Source: GCA-2747515 sp964427825
GTDB taxonomy: Bacteria > Patescibacteriota > Minisyncoccia > Moranbacterales > GCA-2747515
DNA length: 11,803 bases
Reading direction: 5' to 3'
Assembly: GCA_964427825.1 (NCBI GenBank)
Contig: CAYRUU010000029.1
Coordinates: 1-11,803 of the forward strand
Below, piece after piece: positions 1 through 6,718 of this stretch. The number at the start of each line of letters is the position of its first letter. Position 1 is the first letter of the stretch. The notes under the pieces were generated by a model. That model saw nothing but the letters and a program-made list of their open reading frames with translations, was not told where the DNA came from and ran no database searches. Made by a program: the position numbers and the translations under genes.

Positions 1-6
1 CAATGC

Positions 7-35
7 TTTACTTTTGCATATGCTCTTGCTATGAT
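7..35 (+). promoter_or_regulatory. Candidate promoter with extended -10
   Basis: A -35-like TTTACT (7-12) is followed after 17 bases by TATGAT (30-35), preceded by TGC, which makes an extended -10. The same TGC-TATGAT pattern is seen in front of the 2H gene at 2396-2403. Transcription would begin near 42 and could run into the tRNA pair. No plausible protein gene follows before the tRNAs, so the target is uncertain. Confidence 0.35.
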
Positions 36-51
36 GCTATGGGAGAGGGCA

Positions 52-75
52 CATGGCATGGTTAGCCGTGTCATG
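52..75 (+). terminator. Hairpin with weak T-rich tail, possible terminator
   Basis: CATGGCATGG (52-61) pairs with CCGTGTCATG (66-75) across a TTAG loop. This gives ten base pairs, two of them G-U. A T-run (85-89) follows, but nine bases after the stem, so it is not a classical intrinsic terminator. It could end a gene lying before the window or be a leader structure of the tRNA transcript. Confidence 0.25.
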
Positions 76-115
76 GTGAACTTGTTTTTCAGCATCTCTC
101 TACACCGGTAAAAGA

Positions 116-178
116 TGGATTTCGGATCATACCCAATGATAAAATGCTATTGCGCACAATCGGAAAATAAAAGACAAT
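116..178 (+). promoter_or_regulatory. Candidate promoter region for the tRNA-Pro pair
   Basis: Two overlapping candidates are visible. One is TTGCGC (150-155), 17 bases, then GACAAT (173-178), ending 32 bases before the first tRNA. The other is an extended -10, TGA followed by TAAAAT (140-145), with only a weak -35 (TGGATT, 116-121). The second resembles the -10 in front of the wzz-like gene. Either would place a start site shortly before the tRNAs; the sequence does not decide between them. Confidence 0.35.
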
Positions 179-210
179 AGTGACATATAGAGTAAAGCGA
201 TGAAGAAAAA

Positions 211-281
211 CGGGATGTAGTATACCGGTAGTACGCATGATTCGGGTTCATGTAGACCGAGTTCGATTCTCGGCATCCCGA
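211..281 (+). tRNA. tRNA-Pro (CGG)
   Basis: A full 71-base cloverleaf is visible. The acceptor stem pairs CGGGATG (211-217) with CATCCCG (274-280). The D arm is GTAT/GTAC with a short seven-base loop containing GG. The anticodon stem CATGA/TCATG has loop TTCGGGT, giving anticodon CGG at 243-245, which reads CCG; G37 is typical of proline tRNAs. The variable loop is four bases, and the T arm CCGAG/CTCGG has loop TTCGATT. The C1-G72 pair and discriminator A73 match bacterial proline tRNA identity. No CCA is encoded, so it must be added after transcription. Confidence 0.95.
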
Positions 282-298
282 CACAACCGGACGTATTT

Positions 299-369
299 CG
301 GGGTGTCGTATAGTGGCAGTACGCAAGCATGGGGTGCTTGTAGCCGCGGTTCGATTCCGCGCACTCCGA
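299..369 (+). tRNA. tRNA-Pro (GGG)
   Basis: A second 71-base cloverleaf lies 17 bases after the first. The acceptor stem pairs CGGGGTG with CACTCCG, with one G-U pair. The D arm is GTAT/GTAC with a GG-containing loop. The anticodon stem CAAGC/GCTTG has loop ATGGGGT, giving anticodon GGG at 331-333, which reads CCC and CCU. The T arm CGCGG/CCGCG has loop TTCGATT. C1-G72 and A73 fit proline, and CCA is not encoded. The two tRNAs are probably co-transcribed. A T-run follows at 380-386, where the gene converges on priA. Confidence 0.95.
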
Positions 370-391
370 CAAAAGGCGATTTTTTTCTTTC

Positions 392-2365
392 TTAAATGGT
401 CTGCACGGGATCCACATCAATGGTCCACGATGTGTTTTTTGTGGCAAGATAGGTGCGCAGTGCGGCGGAGTGCGTGTGCGCGGTGTTTTTGATGATGATT
501 TGCATGAGGTGCTTGCCGCGCTGTCGTGCGATTAGTGGCACGTGCGGTTCCGACACGCGCAATGCCGAGTCCGCATCGGCAATGGCAACAAGATCAGCAT
601 AGGCAGAGGCAACAGTGGTGCGCACATTGCCTGGGTCCGCATGGCGATACACCATGCGGATTAGTGATGCTGCCGGCGGGAATGCCAAGATGGCACGCGT
701 ATCAGTTTCCGCCGCAACGAATCCGTCAAAGTCAAAGGCGCACGCCTGTGTGAGGACGCGGTTTTCCGGTTGAAATGTTTGGATAAGCACTGTGCCGCTG
801 CGAGCACGTAGCGCCATATGCACGACAAACGCAAACGCTTTTTCATTGACGTCGTAAGATGGGAAGCTAAACAAGTTGTCCATGTCAACAATGACGCTTA
901 GTCCGATCGTGGCGGTGTGCCATCCCTTGGTGATCATCTGTGTGCCGATGAGAATATCAATCGCGCCATCCGTAAAATCGCGGTAGAGTTTTTCATAGGC
1001 ACCGCTTTTTTTCATGGTGGTGGCGTCGGCAACGGCATAGCGCGCCGTGGGAAAAATTTTTGCCAATTCGCGGCGGATGCGCGTTGTGCCGATACCCACA
1101 TGCGCCCACGGTTTGTGGCAGTGGTGGCAGGTGTGTGCAACGGATTGCACGCGACACTGCGGGCAGAAGAACAGCGTGGGCGTCAATGTCATCAACGTGC
1201 GTGCGCATGTGGGGCACTGTGCCACACGCCGACACGCACTGCACACAGCAAAAGCGCTCTCACCTTGTCGGTTGACGAAGATGAGGACTTTTTTCTTGGC
1301 GGTGAGCATGGTGCCAATCTGTTTAACGAGCATGCGTGAGAGGGGAGAAGTGTTTTTATCCCATCGCTCTTTTTTCATATCCACAACGGTGATGCGTGGC
1401 GGTGTGGGTTGCGGCAGGGTGAGCATGCGGAGTGTAGTGTCGGCACGATCAATGACGCGCGGTGTGGCGGAAGCGAAGATGAGTATTGCGCCGCAGTATG
1501 TGGCGAGTTCGCGCGCTACGGTGCGCACATCAAAGAGAGGATAGTGCTCCCATTGCTTGTGTGAGTTGTCGTGTGCTTCGTCCACGACAATGGCAGCGAG
1601 ATGATGAAACGGCAGAAAAATCGCGCGGCGCGTGCCAATGACGATACGGATGGTGTTATCGCGCACACCTTCCCAGATGCGATCGGAGGCGCCTTTGCCC
1701 AACTTACCGTGGACAACGGCGATCGTAGTGCGTGGAAAAAAGCGTGCGAAAAACATTTCCAGTGCCGGCACATGCAAGAGTTCCGGCACGAGGTAGAGCG
1801 CTTGACTGCGCGGTGTGGCAAAGAGGTGTTGCAAGACACTGATGAGAAGGGACATCTTGTCCGTTTGCAGTTGAGCATGCACAAAGAAGTGACGCGCCGT
1901 GGGTGTGGCGGAAATGATGGTGGTCACGCACGCTTTTTGTGCGGGTGTGAGGCGGACGGTTCCTGGCGGGCGCGCCACAGTAGCCGGCGGAGTGACAGCG
2001 CGCCACTGTACGCGATTGGGGATGTAGTGCGGCAAGACGATGCCGAGTGGGCAGATGTAGTAGGTGGAAATGAACTGTGCCATGGCGATCTGTGTTTTGG
2101 TTAGACAAGGTTCTTTGAGGACGCGCGTGAGCGTTTTGAGGGTAAAGCGACGTGTGTCCGCTTTCGTCGTGTTCGTGTCTTTGTCTTTCGCACACGCAAG
2201 GACGATGCCGTGCACGATGCGCTTGCCGACCGGTACGCTAACGAGCGATCCCACGACGATGGTGCGATGGAACGTATAGGAAAACGCCTGATCGCGTGTG
2301 AGCGCAATGCGAGCGATCGGTGCGACCGTGATGAGATATGCGGATGTCGTCGCGGGTGTTGTCAT
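392..2365 (-). CDS. priA: Primosomal protein N' (PriA-like) with degenerate helicase motifs
   Basis: PriA recognises stalled or repaired forks and loads the replicative helicase. The order of elements fits the family: N-terminal DNA-binding part, helicase lobe 1, eight cysteines in four CxxC pairs (about residues 368-418) for two zinc ions, helicase lobe 2 and a C-terminal domain. Conserved parts are the VPEL motif Ia, DEAH (residues 262-265), SAT (299-301) and the IGTQM-KG motif. The P-loop normally read as GxTGSGKT is replaced by HAQLQTDK (around residues 163-170). The QVAGRAGR motif VI is replaced by VVHMALRARSG (about 512-524). ATP-driven unwinding is therefore doubtful, as is accepted for actinobacterial PriA. 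I chose the ATG at 2365 (657 residues) because the upstream ATG at 2407 adds 14 residues unlike PriA and overlaps the divergent promoter. Confidence 0.9.
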   Translation of the reverse strand: MTTPATTSAYLITVAPIARIALTRDQAFSYTFHRTIVVGSLVSVPVGKRIVHGIVLACAKDKDTNTTKADTRRFTLKTLTRVLKEPCLTKTQIAMAQFISTYYICPLGIVLPHYIPNRVQWRAVTPPATVARPPGTVRLTPAQKACVTTIISATPTARHFFVHAQLQTDKMSLLISVLQHLFATPRSQALYLVPELLHVPALEMFFARFFPRTTIAVVHGKLGKGASDRIWEGVRDNTIRIVIGTRRAIFLPFHHLAAIVVDEAHDNSHKQWEHYPLFDVRTVARELATYCGAILIFASATPRVIDRADTTLRMLTLPQPTPPRITVVDMKKERWDKNTSPLSRMLVKQIGTMLTAKKKVLIFVNRQGESAFAVCSACRRVAQCPTCARTLMTLTPTLFFCPQCRVQSVAHTCHHCHKPWAHVGIGTTRIRRELAKIFPTARYAVADATTMKKSGAYEKLYRDFTDGAIDILIGTQMITKGWHTATIGLSVIVDMDNLFSFPSYDVNEKAFAFVVHMALRARSGTVLIQTFQPENRVLTQACAFDFDGFVAAETDTRAILAFPPAASLIRMVYRHADPGNVRTTVASAYADLVAIADADSALRVSEPHVPLIARQRGKHLMQIIIKNTAHTHSAALRTYLATKNTSWTIDVDPVQTI

Positions 2366-2374
2366 GGGGCTTTC

Positions 2375-2403
2375 TTGAAAAAAGAGCGTGTCACTGCTAT
2401 GAT
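2375..2403 (+). promoter_or_regulatory. Strong promoter for the 2H-phosphoesterase-like gene
   Basis: TTGAAA (2375-2380), a 17-base spacer and TATGAT (2398-2403), with TGC just before the -10, give a near-consensus extended -10 promoter. The start site would be near 2410, about 39 bases before the ATG at 2449. It lies in the space between divergent priA and this gene. Confidence 0.7.
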
Positions 2404-2428
2404 GCACAGAGTAGGACCTCTCTTATCT

Positions 2429-2434
2429 ATCATA
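2429..2434 (-). promoter_or_regulatory. priA: Possible -10 element for priA
   Basis: On the minus strand the bases complementary to 2429-2434 read TATGAT, about 64 bases upstream of the chosen priA start. No good -35 lies at the proper distance. If real, the priA promoter would sit within the leader of the divergent gene, so the two transcription units would overlap at their 5' ends. Confidence 0.3.
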
Positions 2435-2448
2435 CTACGGTATCTTTT

Positions 2449-3012
2449 ATGGAACGCAAGAACATCACGATTGGTATTGATGTGGAACCGCATATCAAGA
2501 AAAAAATCACTGCTGTCACGGCGCAGTGGAAAGATGCGCCGATTCGATGGCATCCCGTGGACGGATTGCATGTGGCGCTGGTGCAGATCGGATGGGTGAG
2601 CAAAGATGATATGCCCACTATTGTTGCCGCTGTAACCGATGTGGCATCGCACACACCCATGTTTGACGTACACTTTACACGCATTGCTGCTGCGCACAAA
2701 AACCCACATATTACCGACCCGGCACAATTTGCTGTGGTGCGTGCGGAGGGGGAAGCGAGTGAACCGTTGCGACTTTTGCATGCACGCCTATGTGATGCAC
2801 TGTGCATCACCATCACACCCAAAAAACACTTTCGCCCCTATGTAACCATCGGGCAAATGCGCGCGGCGCAGTGGAGTGCGGCGGCGCATCGTCCGGATAT
2901 TGATGTCTCTGTGCATCTTGTGATGGATGTGATGCATATTAGTATTTTGGAACATGTGGAGCGCGACGGTGGGTGGTCATTTGATCCCTTTGACATCGTG
3001 CCGCTGGTGTAA
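2449..3012 (+). CDS. 2'-5' RNA ligase / 2H phosphoesterase-like protein, degenerate motifs
   Basis: The 187-residue product has the size and layout of the ThpR/LigT group of 2H phosphoesterases, which open 2',3'-cyclic phosphodiesters or ligate 2'-5' RNA. Family proteins carry two HxTx motifs in a pseudo-symmetric fold. The first is visible as H41-V-A-L in a context (W-x-P-x-x-G-L-H) typical of the family. The second lies after F-R-P but reads Y131-V-T-I. One histidine is therefore lost and one threonine is replaced, so normal two-histidine catalysis is doubtful; the protein may bind RNA or a nucleotide instead. The ATG at 2449 is preferred over the in-frame ATG at 2338, which would reach back through the promoter into priA. 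The glycosyltransferase gene follows after 21 bases. The fold call is fairly safe; the activity is not. Confidence 0.7.
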   Translation: MERKNITIGIDVEPHIKKKITAVTAQWKDAPIRWHPVDGLHVALVQIGWVSKDDMPTIVAAVTDVASHTPMFDVHFTRIAAAHKNPHITDPAQFAVVRAEGEASEPLRLLHARLCDALCITITPKKHFRPYVTIGQMRAAQWSAAAHRPDIDVSVHLVMDVMHISILEHVERDGGWSFDPFDIVPLV

Positions 3013-3033
3013 TTCTTTAACGCAGTAGTCATC

Positions 3034-3825
3034 ATGACAGATCACATGCAGCACGATTTGTGTGGCATTGCGATGACGCCGACAGTGACGCGCGGCAGTG
3101 CCACGATGCGCATGGTGCATCACATGCGCAGCGGACGCGGGACGTTGCATGTGGTGACGGTGAATCCGGAAATTCTTTTGCGTGCGCATCGCGACGTGTG
3201 CTACCGCGTGGCGGTTGCTGCGTCGGGGCTGCGGACGATTGACGGCGTCGGTGTGCTTGCGGCACTGTGGTGGCGCTATGGCATCCGCGCGGAGCGTGTG
3301 ACGGGTGTGGACCTTGTGGCGGATGTGTGCACTCTTGCTGCGCGGGAGAGGTGGCATGTGCACTGCGCTTTGCAATTGGGCGGATTATCGGATGCGGCGA
3401 CGGTGATGCACACACTACGCACGCACTATCCGCACGTGACGGTGACGGCACATCATTATCCCATAGCGGAATGGAGTGATGATGCGCACAATACTATCCC
3501 TCAGGACGCTCTGACAGCGGATGTGGTGTTGTGTGCATTTGGTGCGCCACGGCAGGACTACTTTCTGCAACAGCTTGCCGCCAGGGATGGGCGACGCATT
3601 GTCATCGGCGTGGGTGGCACATTTGATTTTATGACGGGAGCTGTTCGTCGTGCACCACGTCGCATGCGCCGTGCGGGTATGGAGTGGCTGTGGCGCATGG
3701 TGGTCCAGCCGTTGCGCGTCGTACGGATTGTACGCGCCACAATCATCTTTCCCTTAGTGATTCTCTTCCATCGTGATGCCGATGATGCACGCGCCATTGG
3801 GCAAAATGCGCAACGTAGTGTATGA
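3034..3825 (+). CDS. WecG/TagA/CpsF family glycosyltransferase (GT26)
   Basis: This family adds a second sugar, often N-acetylmannosamine or its uronic acid, to a polyprenyl-diphosphate-linked sugar on the cytoplasmic face of the membrane during surface glycopolymer synthesis. The 263-residue protein shows the family motifs in order: TVNPE (42-46), IDGVG with the presumed catalytic Asp70, RVTGVDL (88-94), the FGAPRQD loop (169-175), GVGGTFDF (192-199), and an Arg-rich tail with EWLWRM (217-222) and PLRVVRI. The last part corresponds to the C-terminal appendage that in TagA helps membrane docking; here a hydrophobic stretch (236-246) follows it. The start at 3034 is the first ATG in frame; 3049 is also possible. 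There is no Shine-Dalgarno motif. The gene ends in TGA. The wzz-like gene further on fits a shared role in surface polysaccharide. The sugar cannot be told from sequence. Confidence 0.88.
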   Translation: MTDHMQHDLCGIAMTPTVTRGSATMRMVHHMRSGRGTLHVVTVNPEILLRAHRDVCYRVAVAASGLRTIDGVGVLAALWWRYGIRAERVTGVDLVADVCTLAARERWHVHCALQLGGLSDAATVMHTLRTHYPHVTVTAHHYPIAEWSDDAHNTIPQDALTADVVLCAFGAPRQDYFLQQLAARDGRRIVIGVGGTFDFMTGAVRRAPRRMRRAGMEWLWRMVVQPLRVVRIVRATIIFPLVILFHRDADDARAIGQNAQRSV

Positions 3826-3826
3826 T
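3797..3826 (+). promoter_or_regulatory. Candidate promoter inside the end of the GT26 gene
   Basis: TTGGGC (3797-3802), an 18-base spacer and TATGAT (3821-3826) lie over the last codons of the glycosyltransferase gene. The start site would be near 3833, ahead of the ATG at 3849. This supports 3849 over the alternative ATG at 3822, which overlaps the stop codon as ATGA. Confidence 0.4.
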
Positions 3827-3848
3827 ACATCCATCACTATTACACATT

Positions 3849-4400
3849 ATGATCACGACACGAGGGTTTACAAAAATTTTTATCCTGCTGGCGCTACTTG
3901 CGATCAGCGCCGCTATTGCCACGACGTATTTCGGTGTGACACCGTCCGGCGTATGGGATGCGCTACGCACGACAAGTCAATCCTTTGTGGATGATACGCG
4001 TACCGTTGCTGTGGACAAGGCGATGGAAGAGGGTCGGCAAGTGGTGGGGGAGAAGCTCAAAACCACGGGCGAGAAGATGTTGGGCACAGATGCGCCTGCG
4101 GGGCAGTTTGTGCCGTATGATGCCGCATTGATCGGCACGCAGCCCTATACGGTCATCTTCTTTACCGGCGCGCAGTGCACAGCATGCGCATCGGCGCGCA
4201 TGAGTTTTGACAGCAATCGCAACGCCATTCCCTCTGATGTGATCATCTTGGAAGCGTCGTATGATCACGAAGCGCTGCGTCAACGCTATGCCGTGCATGA
4301 GCCTGCAACATTCATTTTGTTGGATCGTGCCGGATTAGAAATCAAACGCTGGGCCAACACACGCACATTGGACGCCTTGCGTGCGGAGATTCCGCGCTAA
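3849..4400 (+). CDS. Membrane-anchored thioredoxin-fold protein
   Basis: The product has 183 residues. An N-terminal hydrophobic helix (about 8-28) would anchor it, leaving a soluble domain outside. A polar, helix-prone linker (about 35-85) leads to a thioredoxin-like domain. The hydrophobic strand YTVIFF (100-105) runs into the CxxC pair C110-T-A-C113, and a later E-P-A-T-F stretch (151-155) is in the place of the cis-proline loop. The typical end strand and helix follow. It is likely a thiol-disulfide reductase or oxidase for extracytoplasmic proteins, but the partner is unknown, and no DsbB or DsbD is in view. The ATG at 3822, overlapping the previous stop codon, would add nine residues; I prefer 3849 because it starts just before the membrane helix and after a -10-like TATGAT. 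The malic enzyme gene follows after 37 bases. Confidence 0.75.
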   Translation: MITTRGFTKIFILLALLAISAAIATTYFGVTPSGVWDALRTTSQSFVDDTRTVAVDKAMEEGRQVVGEKLKTTGEKMLGTDAPAGQFVPYDAALIGTQPYTVIFFTGAQCTACASARMSFDSNRNAIPSDVIILEASYDHEALRQRYAVHEPATFILLDRAGLEIKRWANTRTLDALRAEIPR

Positions 4401-4437
4401 GATGCGTCTCTTTGTTTTATATATAACCATTTTTCCT

Positions 4438-5580
4438 ATGACAGACGTCTACGCCGCATCCATTGCGCTACATGCCAAACATCACGGTAAAATTGCCACA
4501 CAAACAATCGTGCCGCTGGAGAATAAAAATGATCTTGCCGTGGCATATTCGCCGGGCGTGGCAGCGGTGTGCAAGGCGATTGCCGCCAATCCTGCTGATG
4601 CGCGTGCACTGACCATCAAGCACAATACCATTGCCATCGTATCTGATGGGAGTGCTATTTTGGGCTTGGGCAATCTTGGTGCGACGGCAGCTATTCCCGT
4701 GATGGAAGGCAAGGCGGCGCTATTCAAGCGTTTTGGCAATGTGGACGCCTTTCCGATTTGTCTGGACACACAGGATCCTGAAGAGATCATTGAAACTGTT
4801 AAGCGTATTGCACCGGTGTTTGGTGGTATTAATGTGGAGGATATCAGCGCGCCACGATGTTTTGGCATTGAACAGCGTTTGCGCGCAGAGTTGGCTATTC
4901 CCGTTATGCACGATGATCAACATGGCACGGCGACGGTTGTGCTTGCCGGCTTGATCAATGCGCTCAAGATCCGTGGTGGTGCGCCGGAGACGCTACGCGT
5001 TGTGATCAATGGTGTTGGTGCAGCTGGCATTGCCATTGCCAACATTTTGGAGACATGGGGCGTGCGCGATCTTGTGCTGTGCGACAGTACGGGTGTGATT
5101 TCGCAAGTACGCACGGATCTCACGGATGTCAAAAAAGTCATGTGCGCCAAAACCAATCCACGCGGCGTAACAGGTGGGTTTGCCGATGCCATTGCGGGTG
5201 CGGATGTGTTTGTGGGTGTGTCCGTTGCTGGTGCACTCACCGCTGAGCACATTGCCACCATGGCAGATGATCCGATTATTTTTGCACTTGCCAATCCCGA
5301 ACCGGAGATCATGCCCGACGCAGCGAAAAAGGCCGGTGCGCGTATTGTTGCCACGGGGCGTAGTGACTTCCCCAACCAAGTGAATAATGTTTTGGCGTTT
5401 CCCGGACTTTTTCGCGGGGCACTGGACCACAACATCGGACAATTTACGCCGGAAATTTTTGTACGCGCGGCACACGCAATTGCAGGGCGCGTCATCACAC
5501 CAACCGCCGAACATATCATCCCAGATCCTTTTACGCCTGACATGGCGCAAACAATTGCCGATGCCATGCGTACTACATAA
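4438..5580 (+). CDS. Malic enzyme (oxaloacetate-decarboxylating malate dehydrogenase)
   Basis: It oxidises and decarboxylates malate to pyruvate and CO2, reducing NAD or NADP, in the cytoplasm. The 380-residue length matches the short bacterial form and lacks the phosphotransacetylase-like part of long MaeB proteins. The N-terminal malic domain has AYSPGVA with the catalytic Tyr37, LGLGNLGA (75-82), PVMEGK with Lys92, INVEDISAP with metal ligands Glu134 and Asp135, and HDDQHGTA (158-165). The dinucleotide-binding domain has INGVGAAG (190-197), then the strand ending CDSTG and the ANPEPE (285-290) and NQVNN (313-317) stretches. The in-frame ATG at 4381 lies inside the previous gene, so 4438 is the better start. 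The leader is U-rich (TTTTTCCT before ATG) with no ribosome binding site. In a small-genome fermenter this could supply pyruvate and reducing power. Cofactor preference is not clear. Confidence 0.92.
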   Translation: MTDVYAASIALHAKHHGKIATQTIVPLENKNDLAVAYSPGVAAVCKAIAANPADARALTIKHNTIAIVSDGSAILGLGNLGATAAIPVMEGKAALFKRFGNVDAFPICLDTQDPEEIIETVKRIAPVFGGINVEDISAPRCFGIEQRLRAELAIPVMHDDQHGTATVVLAGLINALKIRGGAPETLRVVINGVGAAGIAIANILETWGVRDLVLCDSTGVISQVRTDLTDVKKVMCAKTNPRGVTGGFADAIAGADVFVGVSVAGALTAEHIATMADDPIIFALANPEPEIMPDAAKKAGARIVATGRSDFPNQVNNVLAFPGLFRGALDHNIGQFTPEIFVRAAHAIAGRVITPTAEHIIPDPFTPDMAQTIADAMRTT

Positions 5581-5589
5581 CGGCGATGC

Positions 5590-5615
5590 TGTGCGCGCGA
5601 CATGTTTTGCGCACA
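5590..5615 (+). terminator. Inverted repeat after the malic enzyme gene
   Basis: TGTGCGC (5590-5596) pairs with GCGCACA (5609-5615) over a 12-base loop, ten bases past the stop codon. No T-tract follows, so it is not a standard intrinsic terminator. It may protect the 3' end of the transcript or simply be chance. Confidence 0.25.
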
Positions 5616-5620
5616 TATCA

Positions 5621-5649
5621 TGGACAAATCTTTCATCTGATGCTATAGT
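5621..5649 (+). promoter_or_regulatory. Promoter of the exporter operon
   Basis: TGGACA (5621-5626), 17 bases and TATAGT (5644-5649), with TGC directly before the -10, form a good extended -10 promoter. The start site would be near 5656, leaving a leader of about 50 bases before the membrane fusion protein gene. The leader contains imperfectly repeated TCTTGATG and GTCTTG stretches. Confidence 0.65.
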
Positions 5650-5707
5650 AAAAAGCGCACAGGTCTTGATGGGTCTTGTGCTATCGTTTTCTTGATGAGA
5701 TATTTTT

Positions 5708-6718
5708 ATGACAAAAAAAATTGTGAAGTGGGTGGTGTGGGCTCTTCTTGCAGTGTTAGTGGTGTTTTTTGTGTGGCAACGTCTTGCGGGACGTACGGAC
5801 AAAAATGCACCAGAAGCGTATCATGTGGGCCGAGGATCCGTTGTGGAAACGGTCAGTGAAAGCGGCACAATGCAGCCGATGGAATACGTCAATCTCGCTT
5901 TTGAGATGCCTACGGTGCTGGAGTGGGTGGGTGTGGATGTCGGTGATCATGTGACCAAGGGGCAGTTGCTTGCACGCGTGGATCGGGCGCAGCTTGCTGC
6001 ACAAATTGCCAGTGCGCGTATCGGCGTGGATAAAGCAATTGAGGCAGAGAAGCTCGCGCGTCGCAAATGGGATTTACTTAAGCCAGAACAGCGCGAGGGT
6101 GTAAAAAAAGACACCGAGCAAGCACGCATGCAACTCACCATTGCACAAACCGGATGGAAGAAAACGCAATTGGTTGCACCAATCAGTGGCGTGGTGGCGG
6201 CGCAAAATGCCCGTGTTGGTGAGATCATGACCGGCGTGGCAATGCGTATCATCAATCCCGACGGCATGCGTGTGGAAGTGTTGATGTCGGAGACGGATGT
6301 CCCGAAATTGTCCGTGGGACAGGAGGCGAAGCTAACGTTTGATGCCATTGACGACACGGTTTTTGATGGACGCATCACACGCATTGATCCTGAGGCGACC
6401 GTTGTACAAGACGTCACCTATTACAAAACCATTCTCACGCTTGCACGGTATGATGAACGCATGCGCCCGGGGATGAGTGTGGATGTGGATCTCATTGTGT
6501 CACAAAATAACGACGTGGTGACGGTGCCACTACGCTTTGTGCGTGCGGATGACACGGGGAATTTCGTGTATGTGCGCAATGCAGACGGCAAGACATTTGA
6601 CAAGCGCTATGTGGAAGTGGGCTCCGAAGGCGACAGCGGCAATGTCCACATTCGGTCCGGCGTGAGTGAAGGTGAAGATATTTTTGCAATCTATGACAAA
6701 GACACCCCAAAAAAATAA
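5708..6718 (+). CDS. MacA/HlyD-type membrane fusion protein of an ABC exporter
   Basis: The 336-residue protein is the extracytoplasmic adaptor of a MacAB-like exporter. An N-terminal membrane helix (about 7-23) is followed by the first lipoyl half (about 60-92; V-D-V-G-D-H-V-x-K-G-Q-L-L pattern). A short coiled hairpin (about 93-152) comes next, then the second lipoyl half (LVAPISGVVA, 155-164, onward), a beta-barrel (about 188-265) and a membrane-proximal domain. The hairpin is much shorter than in adaptors that reach a TolC channel. That fits MacA-like proteins of single-membrane bacteria, though this link is an inference. The ATG at 5708 follows GATATTTTT with no Shine-Dalgarno motif. The ATPase gene overlaps its 3' end by 26 bases, so translation is probably coupled. 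The substrate is unknown. Confidence 0.88.
   Translation: MTKKIVKWVVWALLAVLVVFFVWQRLAGRTDKNAPEAYHVGRGSVVETVSESGTMQPMEYVNLAFEMPTVLEWVGVDVGDHVTKGQLLARVDRAQLAAQIASARIGVDKAIEAEKLARRKWDLLKPEQREGVKKDTEQARMQLTIAQTGWKKTQLVAPISGVVAAQNARVGEIMTGVAMRIINPDGMRVEVLMSETDVPKLSVGQEAKLTFDAIDDTVFDGRITRIDPEATVVQDVTYYKTILTLARYDERMRPGMSVDVDLIVSQNNDVVTVPLRFVRADDTGNFVYVRNADGKTFDKRYVEVGSEGDSGNVHIRSGVSEGEDIFAIYDKDTPKK

Noticed and set aside
1..111. Open frame from the window edge to a TAA at 109-111 (36 codons)
   Set aside because: Too short to exceed chance, no recognisable family, and it overlaps a promoter-like element and a hairpin. It could still be the end of a real gene.
2366..2407. Longer priA start at 2407
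   Set aside because: The extra 14 residues do not resemble PriA, and the region is occupied by the divergent promoter at 2375-2403.
4383..4395. GCGGA-GAT-TCCGC hairpin at the end of the thioredoxin-like gene
   Set aside because: It lies within codons with a three-base loop and no T-run directly behind, so a terminator is not supported.
4917..5636. 239-codon open frame opposite the malic enzyme gene (also one at 4993-5802)
   Set aside because: It lies antisense to a gene with full family motifs, and its composition has no domain-like pattern. It is a shadow frame.
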